A stretch of 64,000 nt of DNA from Dichetophora obliterata (GCA_963920525.1 OY986437.1:97775175-97839174), one strand, 5' to 3'. Positions 1-11,339 are shown, counted from the first letter of the stretch. Translations and numbers: made by a program. The notes: generated by a model from the sequence alone, not told the origin.

Positions 1-574
1 TTAGAGGTATATTCAAAATCGATTTTTTTTCAAAAAGGCGGAACAAAGCGGAATTTATCTCTTCATAGCCCTTAAGAAAAAGGAATAATGTCTATCCAAA
101 TTTGCAAAATTCGTCGTTTTTGGTATTTTTTTTTTTTTTTGAAAATTAACCTAAACTCTATTTTTTATTTAAAAAATTCTAAAAAGAATAAATGGAACAA
201 AAGTTTTTTATTTAAATATATTTTTTATTTCAATTTCCGATTAAAAATTTATTCTAAGAAGAATTTTTCCTGTGAGCATCAAGAACACATCTATAAACCC
301 TGCAAATTAATAAAAAATTTGAAAAGTTTTAAATGAAGCCGTGCTTACTTTTCTAATTTTTAAGTAAAACTATTTTGGACTAACCTTAATGCGAGTATTA
401 TCTTTGAAATGATGCAAAATGTGTACAAGACCAACAATTTTTTTATTTATTTCCACGGCGCAAAGGACTGTGGGCTGTAGCAATAACACAAAAACTATTT
501 CATTGCTTTATTTTTTTATTTCTAAACTTAATTTAATTTACATGGTTTTAATGATAAGCTATTTAGTTTAGTAT
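1..574. other. AT-rich non-coding DNA
   Basis: Homopolymer-rich AT sequence. The open frames here, such as one at 88-336 made mostly of F, K, N and Y, are low complexity and look like chance. No family is recognised. Confidence 0.6.
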
Positions 575-790
575 GTTTTGAAGAAGGCAACAACAACAAC
601 TCTGCAAAGAGTCAATCCACAGCAGATCAGACAGATGTTTCGAAGGGAGCAACCCCCTCGTCATCAGTAGTCGTGATAAGTCGTGTTTAAGTTTATATGA
701 TTTGATACTTGCTCGGGAAAATTGGTCTGAAATATATGACGTTAAGACCAAGGTATTTTTATTTTTATGTCAAGCTTGAAACACTACTAT
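575..790 (+). repeat. Diverged fragment of the TA-flanked MITE found at 9483-10265
   Basis: The stretch beginning with a (CAA)n run followed by CTCTGCAAAGAGTCAATCCA and ending near a TATGACGTTAAG motif follows about 9725-9935 along its whole length, with many substitutions. It lacks both ends of the element and is a dead, older fragment. The third copy lies at 50611-56688. Confidence 0.7.
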
Positions 791-1413
791 GGGTAGTACC
801 TTTCACTATTCTTATTTGGAGTTCAACGAATTTGCCGAAATGCACCAATGAATTAAGAGAGAGTTTTTTTTTTTTGCTTCCGCTAGAAAGCTAAAGTCTT
901 TAACTGAAAACTTGTTATTGACACAACCAGAAATTCAAATATTCATGACCTTGACCTTAGTTGATCAATTGTATTTGAGATTATTTAATGAATTTAACAT
1001 CAACTAAAGTTTTTAATATTTTGGTCTGGCTCTACCATAGAAAGCATATTTTTGATAATTAATTGTGATCGATTCTTTAAATTTGTACATGATTTTAATT
1101 ATAAGCTGTTGAAATGCAATTCTAAAATACTAAAAATGAATGCAATTTTTAAGATATGTTAATGGTTTTGGTGTGACAGTAACAGAAATTTATTAAAATT
1201 GAATTAGCGAAAAATTCCGATACTAAAACGTATATCAATAAAAAAAATTGACATTAGTTTAAAAGGGGCGTGGTCAAAACTTACTATGTTATAATTTAAT
1301 CTAATAAGCACACAATATTAATGCCGAATTTGAGCAAAATCCGTGAATTCAATTATATTTATATCAAGTCCAAACAAACAGAAAAATAGTTTTATTTATA
1401 GAGATTTCAAAAC
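791..1413. other. AT-rich DNA with a short dispersed repeat
   Basis: About 1019-1112 (CTACCATAGAAAGCATATTT and following) matches the reverse complement of about 61850-61945 with scattered differences, so it is a dispersed repeat of unknown type. Nothing else is recognised. Confidence 0.5.
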
Positions 1414-1418
1414 CTAAC

Positions 1419-1685
1419 TGTAGTGTCGACAAATTGTTAAAATATTTACTCGTTTCATTTTTTATACTTTACGTTTAAATCTAATTATTATTTATAATCA
1501 TAAAAAAAGTCACAGATAAAAAATGTATGTTAAAAAAATTTTCATTATATAATTATATTTCAATTTGTAAAGACGAATAATAAATGTAAATGTGTTATAA
1601 AATAAAACTTCAAAATATTAAAACCAAAAACCATATGTGCATATAATATAAAATAAATTTTTTACCAAAATAAAACACTACCATA
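1419..1685 (+). repeat. 5' LTR of the Gypsy element
   Basis: 267 bp beginning TGTAGTGTCGAC and ending ACACTACCATA. It matches 6581-6848 with four substitutions and one A-tract length change. It is very AT-rich; I see no convincing TATA/initiator placement beyond AT-rich sequence. Confidence 0.95.
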
Positions 1686-1687
1686 AT

Positions 1688-1705
1688 TGGCGATCCTGCA
1701 ACGAC
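1688..1705 (+). other. Primer binding site of the Gypsy element
   Basis: TGGCGATCCTGCAACGAC starts 2 nt after the 5' LTR. The TGGCG start fits pairing with the 3' end of a tRNA finishing CGCCA. I do not assign which tRNA. Confidence 0.65.
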
Positions 1706-2489
1706 CTTGCTGCAACGATCCTACGTGCATATTATTCTGCTGACTGAATAAAAGACAGCTATTCTTCCTCTACCACGTCCAACTATAAATAACTCTTCGA
1801 TTTCTCAACGCCCACACCACCAATTTGTATTGTTCACAATTATCGGAAACGAAAACATCCAATTGAAGCGACGTTATCAAAACGTACCAACTTCACCCTT
1901 CAATAACAAATCATCACCAGCGTCAATACCAGTCGAAACAACAATAACAGCAGCAACAACAACACAAACAAGCACAAAAATAACAACAGTAAATTTCAAC
2001 AACTTCTTCAAAAATTTATGTGAAAAACCAACATCATCATCAAATACCGCCGTTTGTCTACGGAAGCACCAACCATACAAGTCGCTACCAACTACAAAAC
2101 AAGAACAACCTAACATCAACAACAAACTGCAAGATAAGTTTAAATAATATTATTTATGATTTATTATTTATTACTATTTATATTATCATTACAAAAATTA
2201 TCATTGCATATTACACATATATTAAATTTTATTATGCACTTTGCTCTTAACTAACAATTAATCAACTATTTAACTTTTAAATTTAAACTTAAATAATATT
2301 AATGAACTTAATTAATTTTTTTTCCAATCATTAAACTCTTTTAAAACTCATAACTTATTAATCAAATCTTCTTAATCAATAAATTAATTTGTTATTGATT
2401 AAATTTTCCTACTTTACAATATTGTTAAATAGCCTACAACTGTAAACAACTCTCCAATTGAATAACTTTACTATATTAAAGTTTTTTAA
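1706..2489 (+). other. Retrotransposon leader (5' untranslated region)
   Basis: A leader of nearly 800 nt between PBS and gag, rich in CAA/ACA in its first half (open frame 1830-2147) and AT-rich after that. The open frame is Asn/Thr/Gln-rich without domain features and is most likely untranslated leader. It may hold packaging signals, which cannot be judged from sequence alone. Confidence 0.6.
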
Positions 2490-3500
2490 ATGGTATTAAC
2501 TAGATCTTTTACTAGAAACAATCCCTTAATTGATATTAACACTCCCGCTTTCGAAGAAAACACGAACATTTCTCCAACACCTCCATCTAATACATCAACA
2601 CCAATGCACCACTCACCAAATCGAAATACAACAATGGAAAACAACGCCACAACTTTTCAAAATCAAACCACACATATTCCTCATACACCTATAACTCAAA
2701 CTCATATTAAATTACCAACATTCTGGGTTGAATGTCCCGATGCTTGGTTTTTACAAACAGAAGTACAATTCACGTTACACAATATCACAAATGATGATTT
2801 AAAATTCCAATTAGTTCTTATTTCTCTTCCACAACATGTTATTACAAAGATTTTAGATATTATTAATCCACCTCCAACTATTCACAAGTACCAATGCATT
2901 AAAAATGCATTGTGTGAAAGATTTTCTCTTAGCGAAGAAAAAAGATTGGAAGAACTTTTTTCCAACACTCAATTGGGTGACCGTAAACCCTCCGAGTTTT
3001 TCAGAGACATGAAGTCCCTGGCCGGTTCTGAATCAATCGTCGGTCGCGAACTACTTTATAAATTGTGGCAACGCAAATTACCACAACAATTATAAATCCA
3101 TTTAACGTCTTGTAGTGATAAAAGTGTCGATGAAAGAATAAACTTGGCAGACAAAATTTATGAAGTCACCAATAAATTTCAAAATTCAACTTCAATTTCG
3201 AGCATCAATCAAAATTCTATGGAACAATGTATGCAGAACTTAGTCCAAATTACTACAACACTTTGTCAAAATTTAAATCAAATTACACTGGACATAGCAG
3301 AACTTAAAACAAGATCAAGATCTCACGACCGGAACAATTCAAAATTTAGAAGCAACTCCAGACGACGATATTCAAATTCACGTGATAATATATGTTGGTA
3401 TCATAGAAAATTTAATAAAAATGCAATAAAATGTATAAAACCATGCGCTTTTGTTAATAAAAATGAAAACAACAACACATCGAACCAAAATTTAAACTAA
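2490..3500 (+). pseudogene. gag, broken by one stop
   Basis: Structural polyprotein that would form the virus-like particle. It starts at the ATG at 2490; the same frame is open to 3500 except for a TAA at 3093-3095 after residue 201 (LPQQL*), so a 337-codon gene is split into 201 and about 134 codons. The first half has a disordered Thr/Pro/Asn-rich N-terminus, then the capsid-like part (IKLPTFW, WFLQTE, then an FFRDMKSLAG helix). The second half carries an Arg/Ser-rich stretch and CWYHRKFNKNAIKCIKPC, the degenerate zinc-binding motif seen in many insect Ty3/Gypsy Gag proteins. The stop sits at a normal codon of the alignable region, so it is a point lesion and not a domain end. The frame ends just after a slippery heptamer. 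Confidence 0.9.
3488..3494 (+). other. Probable gag-pol -1 frameshift site
   Basis: The heptamer A AAT TTA is exactly in the gag frame in the X XXY YYZ arrangement, two codons before the gag stop (3498-3500). The pol frame is the -1 frame, is open across this point and reaches the first pol ATG at 3512. Position, phase and heptamer class agree with -1 ribosomal frameshifting. A downstream stimulatory structure was not evaluated. Confidence 0.7.
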
Positions 3501-3511
3501 ATAATTCCATT

Positions 3512-6500
3512 ATGACGGTGGCAGATAATGGAACTCAAGTTAAACCTGCACGCCGCCTTTTTGTTTTAGATAAATGCAATAATTTAAATTTTTTAATAGA
3601 TACTGGTGCGGCAGTTTCAGTTGTACCATCTTCAAAATTCAAATCAATTAAAAGACATTCTGACATCAATTTAATAGCTGCTAATGGCTCATCAATAGAA
3701 ACTTTCGGTTCAAAACTCTTTAAAATTGACTTAGGTCTTCGTCGTGATTTCGAATTTCCATTTTTATTAGCTAATATTTCAACACCTATCATTGGAGCAA
3801 ATTTTTTGGAAAAGTTTGGAATCATAGTTGATATCAAAAATAAACAAATAATCGATTTAACCACTAAACTAAAAGTAAATGGAACTTATGGCTTTTGTGA
3901 AATTTACTCTCTCAAATTATCTCTCCATGAAAACAAATTTTCCACCCTTCTTCAAGAATTTCCTGCTCTCACCTCTGAACCAGACTACACCAAACCAGTG
4001 AAGCATAGTACGGTTCATAGGATAGAAACAAAAGGAATTTTTCCATATACAAAACCACGTCGTTTAGATCCAATCAAAATGAAAATAGCCAAAATGGAAT
4101 TAGAATACCTTGTAAAAGTCGGAATTTGCAGACCTTCTAATTCTCCTATTGCATCTACCCTTCATTTAGTCCCTAAAAAAGAACAAAATGATTGGCGACC
4201 ATGTGGAGATTATAGAATGCTCAATTGTATTACCGTACCCGATCGTTATCCTCTTCCACACATACATGATCTAAGCATCGAACTAAAAAACAAAACCGTA
4301 TTTTCGAAAATTGATCTTGTTCGTGCATACCACCAGATTCCAATGGCTGAAGAAGATGTTTATAAAACGGCAATAACTACTCCATTCGGAATGTTTGAAT
4401 TTTTACGCATGCCATTCGGTTTGAGAAATAGTGCTCAAACCTTCCAACGTTTCATCAATGAAATATTTTTTGGTTTAGACTTTGTGTTTACATACGTGGA
4501 TGACATTTTAATTGCAAGTGAAAATGAGAATCAACATTTAGAACATCTAAAAATTATTTTTAATCTACTACAATAATATGGACTTAACATCAAACCTTCA
4601 AAATGTATTTTCGGTGTACCTTCACTAGATTTTCTTAGTTATGAAATTTCTTCTAAAGGAATACAACCCTCTAAAGATAGAGTTAATTTAATTATAAATT
4701 TTGATAGACCAACTTCTATAAATAAACTTCAAAAGTTTATTGGAATGGTTAATTATTACCATCGTTACATCCCGATGTTAGCTGCAGAACTAAGTTCTCT
4801 GCACGAAATGCTAACATCTGCATCCAAATATAAAACTAAACAATTAACTTGGACTGAAAAATCAACAATTGCATTTGAGAAAGTTCGCTCTCTTTTTGCC
4901 AAAAATACTCTTCTCACACATTTCAATAAATATGCAAAATTATCTCTAGCAGTGGATGCATCAAACGTCGCTATTGGAGCTGTTCTACAACAATCCACAA
5001 GAGATAGTTGGGAACCTCTAGCATATTTTTCTCAAAAACTTAGTCCCACAGAAATAAAGTATTCAACCTTTGATAGAGAACTTTTAGGAATTTACCGCGC
5101 TGTCAAACATTTTAGACATTTTTTAGAAGGAAGGCAATTTATTATATACACTGATCACAAACCATTGACATTTATTATAAATTCAAAAACTGATAGATCA
5201 CCCCGACAAACACGACATTTAGAATACATAGCTCAATTCACAAACAACATACAATACATTTCTGGAAAACAAAACATAGTTGCAGACACACTTTCTCACA
5301 TTCCAGAAATTGACGCGATATCTTCACAAGATATAAATTTTCAAACACTACACAAAGAACAACAAACAGACGAGACTCTACAAATTCTAATTAAATCTCC
5401 AAATTCTAAATGCAATTTAAAAGAAGTTCTAGTTCCTATTTTAAATATTAAAATTTGGTGTGACATTTCTAGTCACTCTACACGACCCTTCGTTCCAACT
5501 TCCATGCGAAAGAGTATATTTGACAAAATTCATTCATTGTCTCATCCTGGTGTACGAGCCACTAGACGATTAATACAATCAAAATACTTTTGGCCTAATA
5601 TGCGAAAAGAAATAAATGATTGGTCATCAAGTTGTATTAACTGTCAAAAATCCAAAATTAATGTATACACAAAAACACCTATCCAAAAAATCGAAATTCC
5701 ACCAGGCAGATTTGAACATATTCATATGGATCTAGTGGGACCACTACCTATATCAAATGATTTTCGATATATGCTAACAATCATAGATAGACATACGCGT
5801 TGGCCAGAAGTATACCCTCTAAAAAATATCTTGGCACAAACTGTAGCAAATACTTTCGTTCAAAATTATGTTCCACATTTTGGTGTTCCTCTTACTATTA
5901 CTGTCGATCAAGGCACTCAATTTACATCAAAATTATTCAGTGAATTAACAAAATTACTAGGTGCACACAAAATTCACACTTCGTCATTTCATCCACAATC
6001 AAACGGGATGATAGAACGTTTTCATCGACAACTCAAGACGTCTATTGTATGTTCAGAAGATTCCGTACATTGGTCAGAACTTTTACCTTGGATACTTCTT
6101 GGCTTACGAACTGCAATAAAAGAAGATTTAAATTGTTCTTCTGCAGAGTTGGTTTACGGTCAAACTTTAAAGTTACCAGGGGAATTAGTTGTTCCAAATA
6201 ATGATAATATAAACACGGATCATACTCTTCAAAAATTAAGAGAACATTTTTCCCACATTCGTTCAAAAATTGTTCATCATAATAATGACAAAAGTTATGT
6301 TCCAAAATCGCTGAGTACTTGTGAATATGTTTTTGTAAAAATAAATCGTTTATCTGGACTTCAACAACCATTTGAAGGTCCTTTTAAAGTAATTTCTAAA
6401 CACGAGAAAACATTTCAAATTCAATACGGTAACACAATAAAATCTGTCTCTATTGATCATCTCAAACCAGCATACACTAATTCAAAAACAGAAATACACA

Positions 6501-6556
6501 ATTCTACTCCTTCAAACAATTCTTTTAAAAAGAAAGTTTCTTTTAATATTATATAA
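3512..6556 (+). pseudogene. pol (protease, RT, RNase H, integrase), broken by one stop
   Basis: Replication and integration polyprotein, 1,015 codons in one frame except for a TAA at 4574-4576 in the RT region, just after NLLQ. Aspartic protease: [12 protein letters not shown] near residues 28-38 (D30-T31-G32). Reverse transcriptase: [10 protein letters not shown] and YVDD at residues 328-331. After the stop: FIGMVNYYHRYIP connection, RNase H with LAVDASNVAIGAVLQQ and TDHKPL. Integrase: an H-x3-H...C-x2-C zinc finger (HSLSHPGVRATR, then CINCQKSK), the DDE core (HMDLVGPL; VDQGTQF; HPQSNGMIERFHR), and a GPF/Y-like tail (PFEGPFKVIS). Catalytic residues of all domains are present, so the stop is the only obvious lesion. 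Translation probably arises by -1 shift from gag. Confidence 0.93.
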
Positions 6557-6566
6557 GTGTTCAATT

Positions 6567-6576
6567 GGAGGGGGAG
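6567..6576 (+). other. Polypurine tract of the Gypsy element
   Basis: GGAGGGGGAG lies 4 nt upstream of the 3' LTR in a region otherwise very AT-rich. It is the plus-strand primer site. Confidence 0.85.
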
Positions 6577-6580
6577 TATT

Positions 6581-6848
6581 TGTAGTGTCGACAAATTGTT
6601 AAAATATTTACTTGTTTCATTTTTTATACTTTACGTTTAATTCTAATTATTATTTATAATCATAAAAAAAGTCACAGATAAAAAATGTATGTTAAAAAAA
6701 ATTTTCATTATAAAATTATATTTCAATTTGTAAAGACGAATAATAAATGTAAATGTGTTATAAAATAAAACTTCAAAATATTAAAACCAAAAACTATATG
6801 TGCATATAATATAAAATAAATTTTTTACCAAAATAAAACACTACCATA
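6581..6848 (+). repeat. 3' LTR of the Gypsy element
   Basis: 268 bp, TGTAGTG...CTACCATA, followed by the CTAAC target duplication. See the 5' LTR for the differences. Confidence 0.95.
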
Positions 6849-7198
6849 CTAACTTAGATGAATTTTGAATTTTTGTTTCAAAAACATTGCTTTCACGATT
6901 ACAGCTCCGCTAAAACAAAAGATACAAAATTTGTTGATATTTCCTTAGATAATCTCAAAATTTTTACTCCGCTATCGAACATGACACGATAGTAATTGAT
7001 ATATTGATTAAAAAGCTGATATTTTTTCTAAAATAAAAAAATTGATTTTTTTGTAGACTAGTATTATTTATCCAAACATATCGGAATATAAGAAGACTGC
7101 TTTTATTTTGTTCGCAACTGTACAAGCAAATTTTATTTATTTAGTTATTTATTAGAAAGAAAGAAATCAATTTTTTAAATATAATAGTATATATACAA

Positions 7199-7503
7199 TT
7201 AAGGGGACAGTACACGCCTGAATTTTCAAAAAATCAATTTTTTATGATAAAAGACCTCAAAGAATCTATTTTTAATGATATAGAATTATAAATTAATTTC
7301 TATGTTAAATGGCGAAGGTTATAAACGCAGAGCATCAAGGCTGTATAGTCAGTATTAATAACTTTAAAACGCTTTTTCTAGAAATCAATTTTTGCTCAAA
7401 AAATTTCTTTTTATTCAATCTATAGCGGCTTTGATGCTGATTAAAATCCCGTTTTTTTCAGACGTTCATTTTTGAAAAATACAGGTGTGTACTGTCCCCT
7501 TAA
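7199..7503. mobile_element. TTAA-flanked MITE, about 297 bp
   Basis: TTAA at 7199-7202 and 7500-7503 bracket inverted ends GGGGACAGTACACGCCTG and CAGGTGTGTACTGTCCCC (17 of 18 bases pair). There is no coding capacity. Duplication of TTAA is the signature of the piggyBac superfamily and a few others; the driving transposase is not in the window. Confidence 0.8.
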
Positions 7504-8302
7504 GATTACTACAATATCAAAATTTATTGACAAATCTACATTTTAAAGTTCAATATGAACAAGTGGCGAAATTTAGTTATACATTTTTTCAATATTTTAA
7601 GTAAAACATAATTATAGTATTGTGGTGGGGTCATAATGAGACATTTATATATTTAGACAATTGGCATTCATTTAAAATTGGTTAAATTTTTCAAGATTTG
7701 TGCAGCTTCAAAGACGTCTGGCAGGTATTTAGTAACCACTTAAACTTCTGGCATTTATGAATAAGGACTCCATACTGAACCGAAAACAAAATAAAAAAAA
7801 ATTTTGAATGGGTTAAATTTTCAAGTTTTGTTGCAAGTTTCGAATCTTCTCCCGCTTAAACGCAACCACTCCTAATAGCCAGACTTTAACTTTTATAATA
7901 TTTTAATGTCCAGCAATGCAACCATAGCAAGAAAATGGGTGCTATATTTTGTCACTGGCTCTCTCCGTCTATTTCTTTTCAGCCATAAAAAAATTTTGTA
8001 GTTTTCGAATTTTTTTACAATGCCAAAGCTTGTTAAAAAGTTATTTTTATGCTCAATTTGATAATGTGTTAAGTGAACTTAAAATATAAAAAAATTATTA
8101 TAATTTTAATAATTTTCGAGAAAAAACATATTTTATCCAATTTAAATGCTATGGACCAACCTTGGTGGCTGGGCGTATCGCTTTCCTGTTATTCGGTTAT
8201 TCATATATTTTTGCAAAACATGTCTAAATACCTAAAGAAACAGTTGTAGTGCAAGTTACGGTTCATGTCTCAAAAACAAAAGATGTCCTCTATACAGCTA
8301 AG
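7504..8302. other. AT-rich non-coding DNA
   Basis: Nothing recognised. Similar AT-rich, unassigned DNA also fills 6849-7198. Confidence 0.5.
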
Positions 8303-8460
8303 AACACACTAATGTGCATTTGCAATGCAGAGGACATTCGGTTTGGTTAGCTTAAGATTCTTAACACTAATCAACTGAACACACAAATGCACATTAGTGT
8401 GTTCAGTTGATTAGTGTTAAGAATCTTAAGCTACCCAAATCGAATGTCCTCTGCATTGCA
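8303..8460. repeat. Nested inverted repeat (foldback)
   Basis: Arms 8321-8384 and 8397-8460 (64 nt, about two mismatches) pair around a 12-nt loop. In addition 8303-8322 is the exact reverse complement of 8385-8404, so the loop and the right-arm start can pair with the left flank instead. The two hairpins are mutually exclusive. There is no coding content and no target duplication that I can define. Confidence 0.85.
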
Positions 8461-9480
8461 AGGGCTACGCTTCAATCAAAATCACTATTTTTGCATAAAA
8501 ATGAATTGAATGCAATATAAATGAAAATATTTTCTATTTTTGAGTGATTTTTTCATTACTTTTACGCTTTTAAACTGTTACAACCATTCATTGTCCAAAA
8601 AGTAAAATGTTTAATTTTATTTTGCCTCATTTTTAATTTCCTGGGCAATTCTGATCATTTCCTGTTAACTAGTAGTGATGGGGAATTTTTCCGGTATAGA
8701 GTATTTTATATTTGATACATAAGTTGAGGTATCGATTTCTTGTTCTACCAAACACAATTTTTTTTGTTCTGAACAAAAAACCATTTTCAAATCGTGGCGC
8801 CACAGTTATTGTAATCGTGCCCTAATTTTTTTTTTCTGATAACAGCAATATAAAGAATAACTACTTTTTCTAAAAAAATTCAAAACGAAACACTGAAACA
8901 TAACTTTTTTCAGAGAAGACCACAAAACCCTGGTTGTCATTTATATTTGAGAGAGAATATATTTTTGTTTACATATTTGCAGGTGTTGTCAAACAAATGG
9001 ACAACCTATAATAATTAAATCATGCAAAGCGGCAAACTATTACAATTGGCGCTCCGTTTGAAAACGTTTCGTTCCGCAACGATTACACTTGACTTGTTTC
9101 ATTCCGTCTATTATAATCAGCGCTTTAGGGCTTCACTAAAGACACGGCTTTAAGAACTAGCTTAAAATCGAATGTGTCTCATGGAAATTTTCATAAATTA
9201 GACGTAGAGAAGATTGCATCTGATAAAAGCTAGACACAACCAACATTTCCTCTATTTATGCGGATTTCCCGCCGAAACGAAAGCAATAAGAGCCCAAATC
9301 GTATCAGCAATCACAGAAATGAACCAGTATCTCAATGAAGAATACTTATACTGTCGCGTGAATCCTGGGAGATGCAGTGTATCCTGACTTAGCTAGTATT
9401 GCTAAGTGTGTTTAAGCAAGAGTCGCAACCTCCGTGCCAAGTAAAAGTATTTATTCTAAATTTGGACAGATTTTATCACC
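8461..9480. other. AT-rich non-coding DNA
   Basis: A TAGTGATGGGG stretch near 8672 resembles one hAT-type terminal repeat end (compare TTTCCCATCAC near 21968), but neither has a partner close by. Nothing else is recognised. Confidence 0.4.
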
Positions 9481-9482
9481 TA

Positions 9483-10265
9483 CACTCTAACAAAAATTCA
9501 CGAGAATTAGCTACAATAATTGCTGGCAACTGATTGCCTACATTTATTGTCGTTAAATCCCATGAACAAAATTAGAAATATTTATCATTAAAAATGCGTG
9601 AATCCTCTCACCTAAAATTATTTCTTTCGCTCTCTTGTAAAAACTCTCTTTTAAAATTATTTCTTCCAATCCTGTCTGCGCTTATAAAAAAAAGCTAGAA
9701 ATGCGTGAAGTCTCTCAAGTAAGTTTTGAACATGGCAACAACAACAACTCTGTATAGAGTCAATCACTCAGCAAAAGGCGCTACTCTTTCCTACTCCAGT
9801 AGGCTTGAGTAATTAAGCTGTGACCAATCTACAGTTAAAGTTGTATATAATTGGACACTTGTTCGAATAAACTCTTTGAAAGCATATGACGTTAAAGCAG
9901 AGGTGTTTATTTGAGGGCAAGCGTAAAATATCGCTGCTGGAGCGTTTTAAGGAGTATCTCAGCGAGAACACGCTGAAATAGTGTGAAAAGTAGGGAAATT
10001 ATACATATTTTAAGACTCTCTGAGCAAAAACACGCTGAAATAGCGTGAAAAGTAGAAAATATACATATTTTAAGACTCTCTGAGTGAAAACACGCTCAAA
10101 TAGCGTGAATAGTAGAGTAAATATACATATTTTGGAAAAAGACGCTGATTTTCAGACAAAATTAAAAAATTCACTGTATAGCGTGGTTTTTTACAAAATC
10201 GCCAATAAATATCGTGAAATTTCGCAACATTAATTGTAGAGATTTTTCAATCAATTTTTAGAGTG
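9483..10265. mobile_element. Non-autonomous TIR element with TA target duplication
   Basis: A 783-bp element between TA dinucleotides (9481-9482, 10266-10267). The ends are CACTCTAAC... and ...TTAGAGTG; beyond about 8 bp the inverted repeats are imperfect. It holds three units of about 60 bp (9950-10137) with the motif ACACGCTGAAATAGYGTGAA. There is no ORF. TA duplication suggests mobilisation by a Tc1/mariner-type transposase. The same element, in the opposite orientation and interrupted twice, lies at 50611-56688. Confidence 0.85.
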
Positions 10266-10339
10266 TAGGTCAGTACCGTATCATGAATTATTATTTCATT
10301 GAATTATTTTTATAAGTTCTATATGAACTTGCTATTAAT

Positions 10340-10745
10340 TATGTTGATTTCTATATTTAACTACAAATTCTAAATCTTTGATACAAATTCTATTTGATTT
10401 TAAATACAAATTCTATTTTTTTGATAGTTTAAAATCGTTTATTGAGCTTTAGGTCAGGTTAGAACAATTAATTGCTCTAACGAATTTTTTCAAAGAAACA
10501 ACAACAACATTTTCAATATGAAAAGGAAAACATCACTAGCTGATTTTATTGCAATTTCGGCCCTGCTACAGGCTTCATCAGAAATCTTTGTGATGCCGGC
10601 GGGAATCAAACCCGGGCCGTGACCGCTGTGCAGGCGCATTAGCGCACTACACTACAGTGGTGATGAGATTTCTGTGTTCATACAACTACAATTTGTATTT
10701 AAAATCAGGTATGATTTAAACTATCAAACATTTAGAATTTGATAC
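10340..10745. repeat. Foldback-like dispersed repeat carrying a SINE-like sequence
   Basis: About 10340-10480 (minus sense) and 10690-10745 (plus sense) both match 36303-36475, a repeat with motifs such as GATTTTAAACTATCAAA and GAATTTGTATTTAAAATC. The inverted pair flanks the tRNA-derived sequence. Confidence 0.6.
10545..10690 (-). repeat. tRNA-derived SINE-like sequence
   Basis: On the minus strand TAGTGTAGTGCGC resembles a pol III A box (one deviation) and GGTTTGATTCC a B box (one deviation). They are properly spaced, with a T-arm CGGG-loop-CCCG and a possible anticodon loop with GCA. The 5' acceptor strand does not pair with CCGGCATC, so this is not an intact tRNA gene. The downstream part is tRNA-unrelated. 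It fits a tRNA-headed SINE; without other copies in the window the boundaries are approximate. Confidence 0.55.
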
Positions 10746-11339
10746 GAAAATTGCGTTTACGTCTAAAAGACTTTGTTATGAGTTGATTCGTGTAAACAAC
10801 AATAGTGAAAACCATTTCATAGTGATTTATCGGATAGAACGCCAAACATTTAAAATTACCATCACTATTGTTTTAACTATCCTTGACATCGGCAGTTATA
10901 GATGATGGTAGTGATTATAACAGTGAAACCAACAAGAATAGCATACACATGTATACCAGAGAACTGCACAAGCCTACTTAAAGTATATTTCAAATATTTG
11001 CTAAAATACAAGTTCAAGCTAGCTTGAGCTTGATAATTTTAATCAGGTATAGCTTGCAATTGAATATAAATAAGCCCAGGACAGCTTGCGACTTGCAAGT
11101 ATGCTAGCTTACAAGCGAACGGCACGCAGTTTCAAGTAAAGGAAAGCTTGATGCCTTCTGCGAACAGCTTGAAAAGCTTGAAACTGAAGGAAAGTATCCA
11201 ATTAAAGCAAGTATCCAAAAATTCAATGAGCTTGTTTAGAGAGAGCTTGCGCGTAATAGGACTTTTAAGGATTCTGTGGACTCTGTGGTTGGAAGTTCTA
11301 GGGGTAACTTATTTCGAAGATGATGTCAAACTTTAAAAT
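10746..11339. other. Non-coding DNA with many AGCTTG motifs
   Basis: About 11015-11250 contains repeated AGCTTG/CAAGCT hexamers in both orientations. The open frame 11148-11336 is made of this material and has no domain. Confidence 0.4.

Larger units (their letters stand above)
1419..6848 (+). mobile_element. Ty3/Gypsy LTR retrotransposon, nearly intact
   Basis: A 5.4-kb element bounded by two 267/268-bp LTRs and flanked by the 5-bp direct repeat CTAAC (1414-1418 and 6849-6853), so this is one undisturbed insertion. Order: LTR, primer binding site, long A/C-rich leader, gag, -1 frame overlap, pol (protease, reverse transcriptase, RNase H, integrase), purine tract, LTR. There is no env-like third ORF. 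The LTRs differ by four substitutions and one 1-bp indel over 267 bp (about 1.5%), so the insertion is young in evolutionary terms. One in-frame stop lies in gag and one in pol, so the copy is probably not autonomous. The CWYHRKF...C motif of gag and the GPF/Y-type integrase tail fit insect Ty3/Gypsy lineages; I do not assign a named element. Confidence 0.95.

Noticed and set aside
88..336. 82-codon open frame rich in F, K, N, Y
   Set aside because: Low-complexity AT-rich composition, no domain.
1830..2250. Open frames in the Gypsy leader as an extra gene
   Set aside because: CAA/ACA-rich leader sequence without domain features, upstream of the gag ATG.
3535..3864. Minus-strand frame inside pol
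   Set aside because: Shadow of the protease-coding region on the opposite strand; the same applies to 4765-4998 and 6042-6371.
10594..10664. Functional tRNA gene on the minus strand
   Set aside because: A and B boxes are visible but the acceptor stem does not pair; SINE-like origin is more likely.
11015..11250. AGCTTG-rich stretch as a regulatory cluster
   Set aside because: Repeated hexamer in both orientations but no spacing pattern or neighbouring gene to support regulation.
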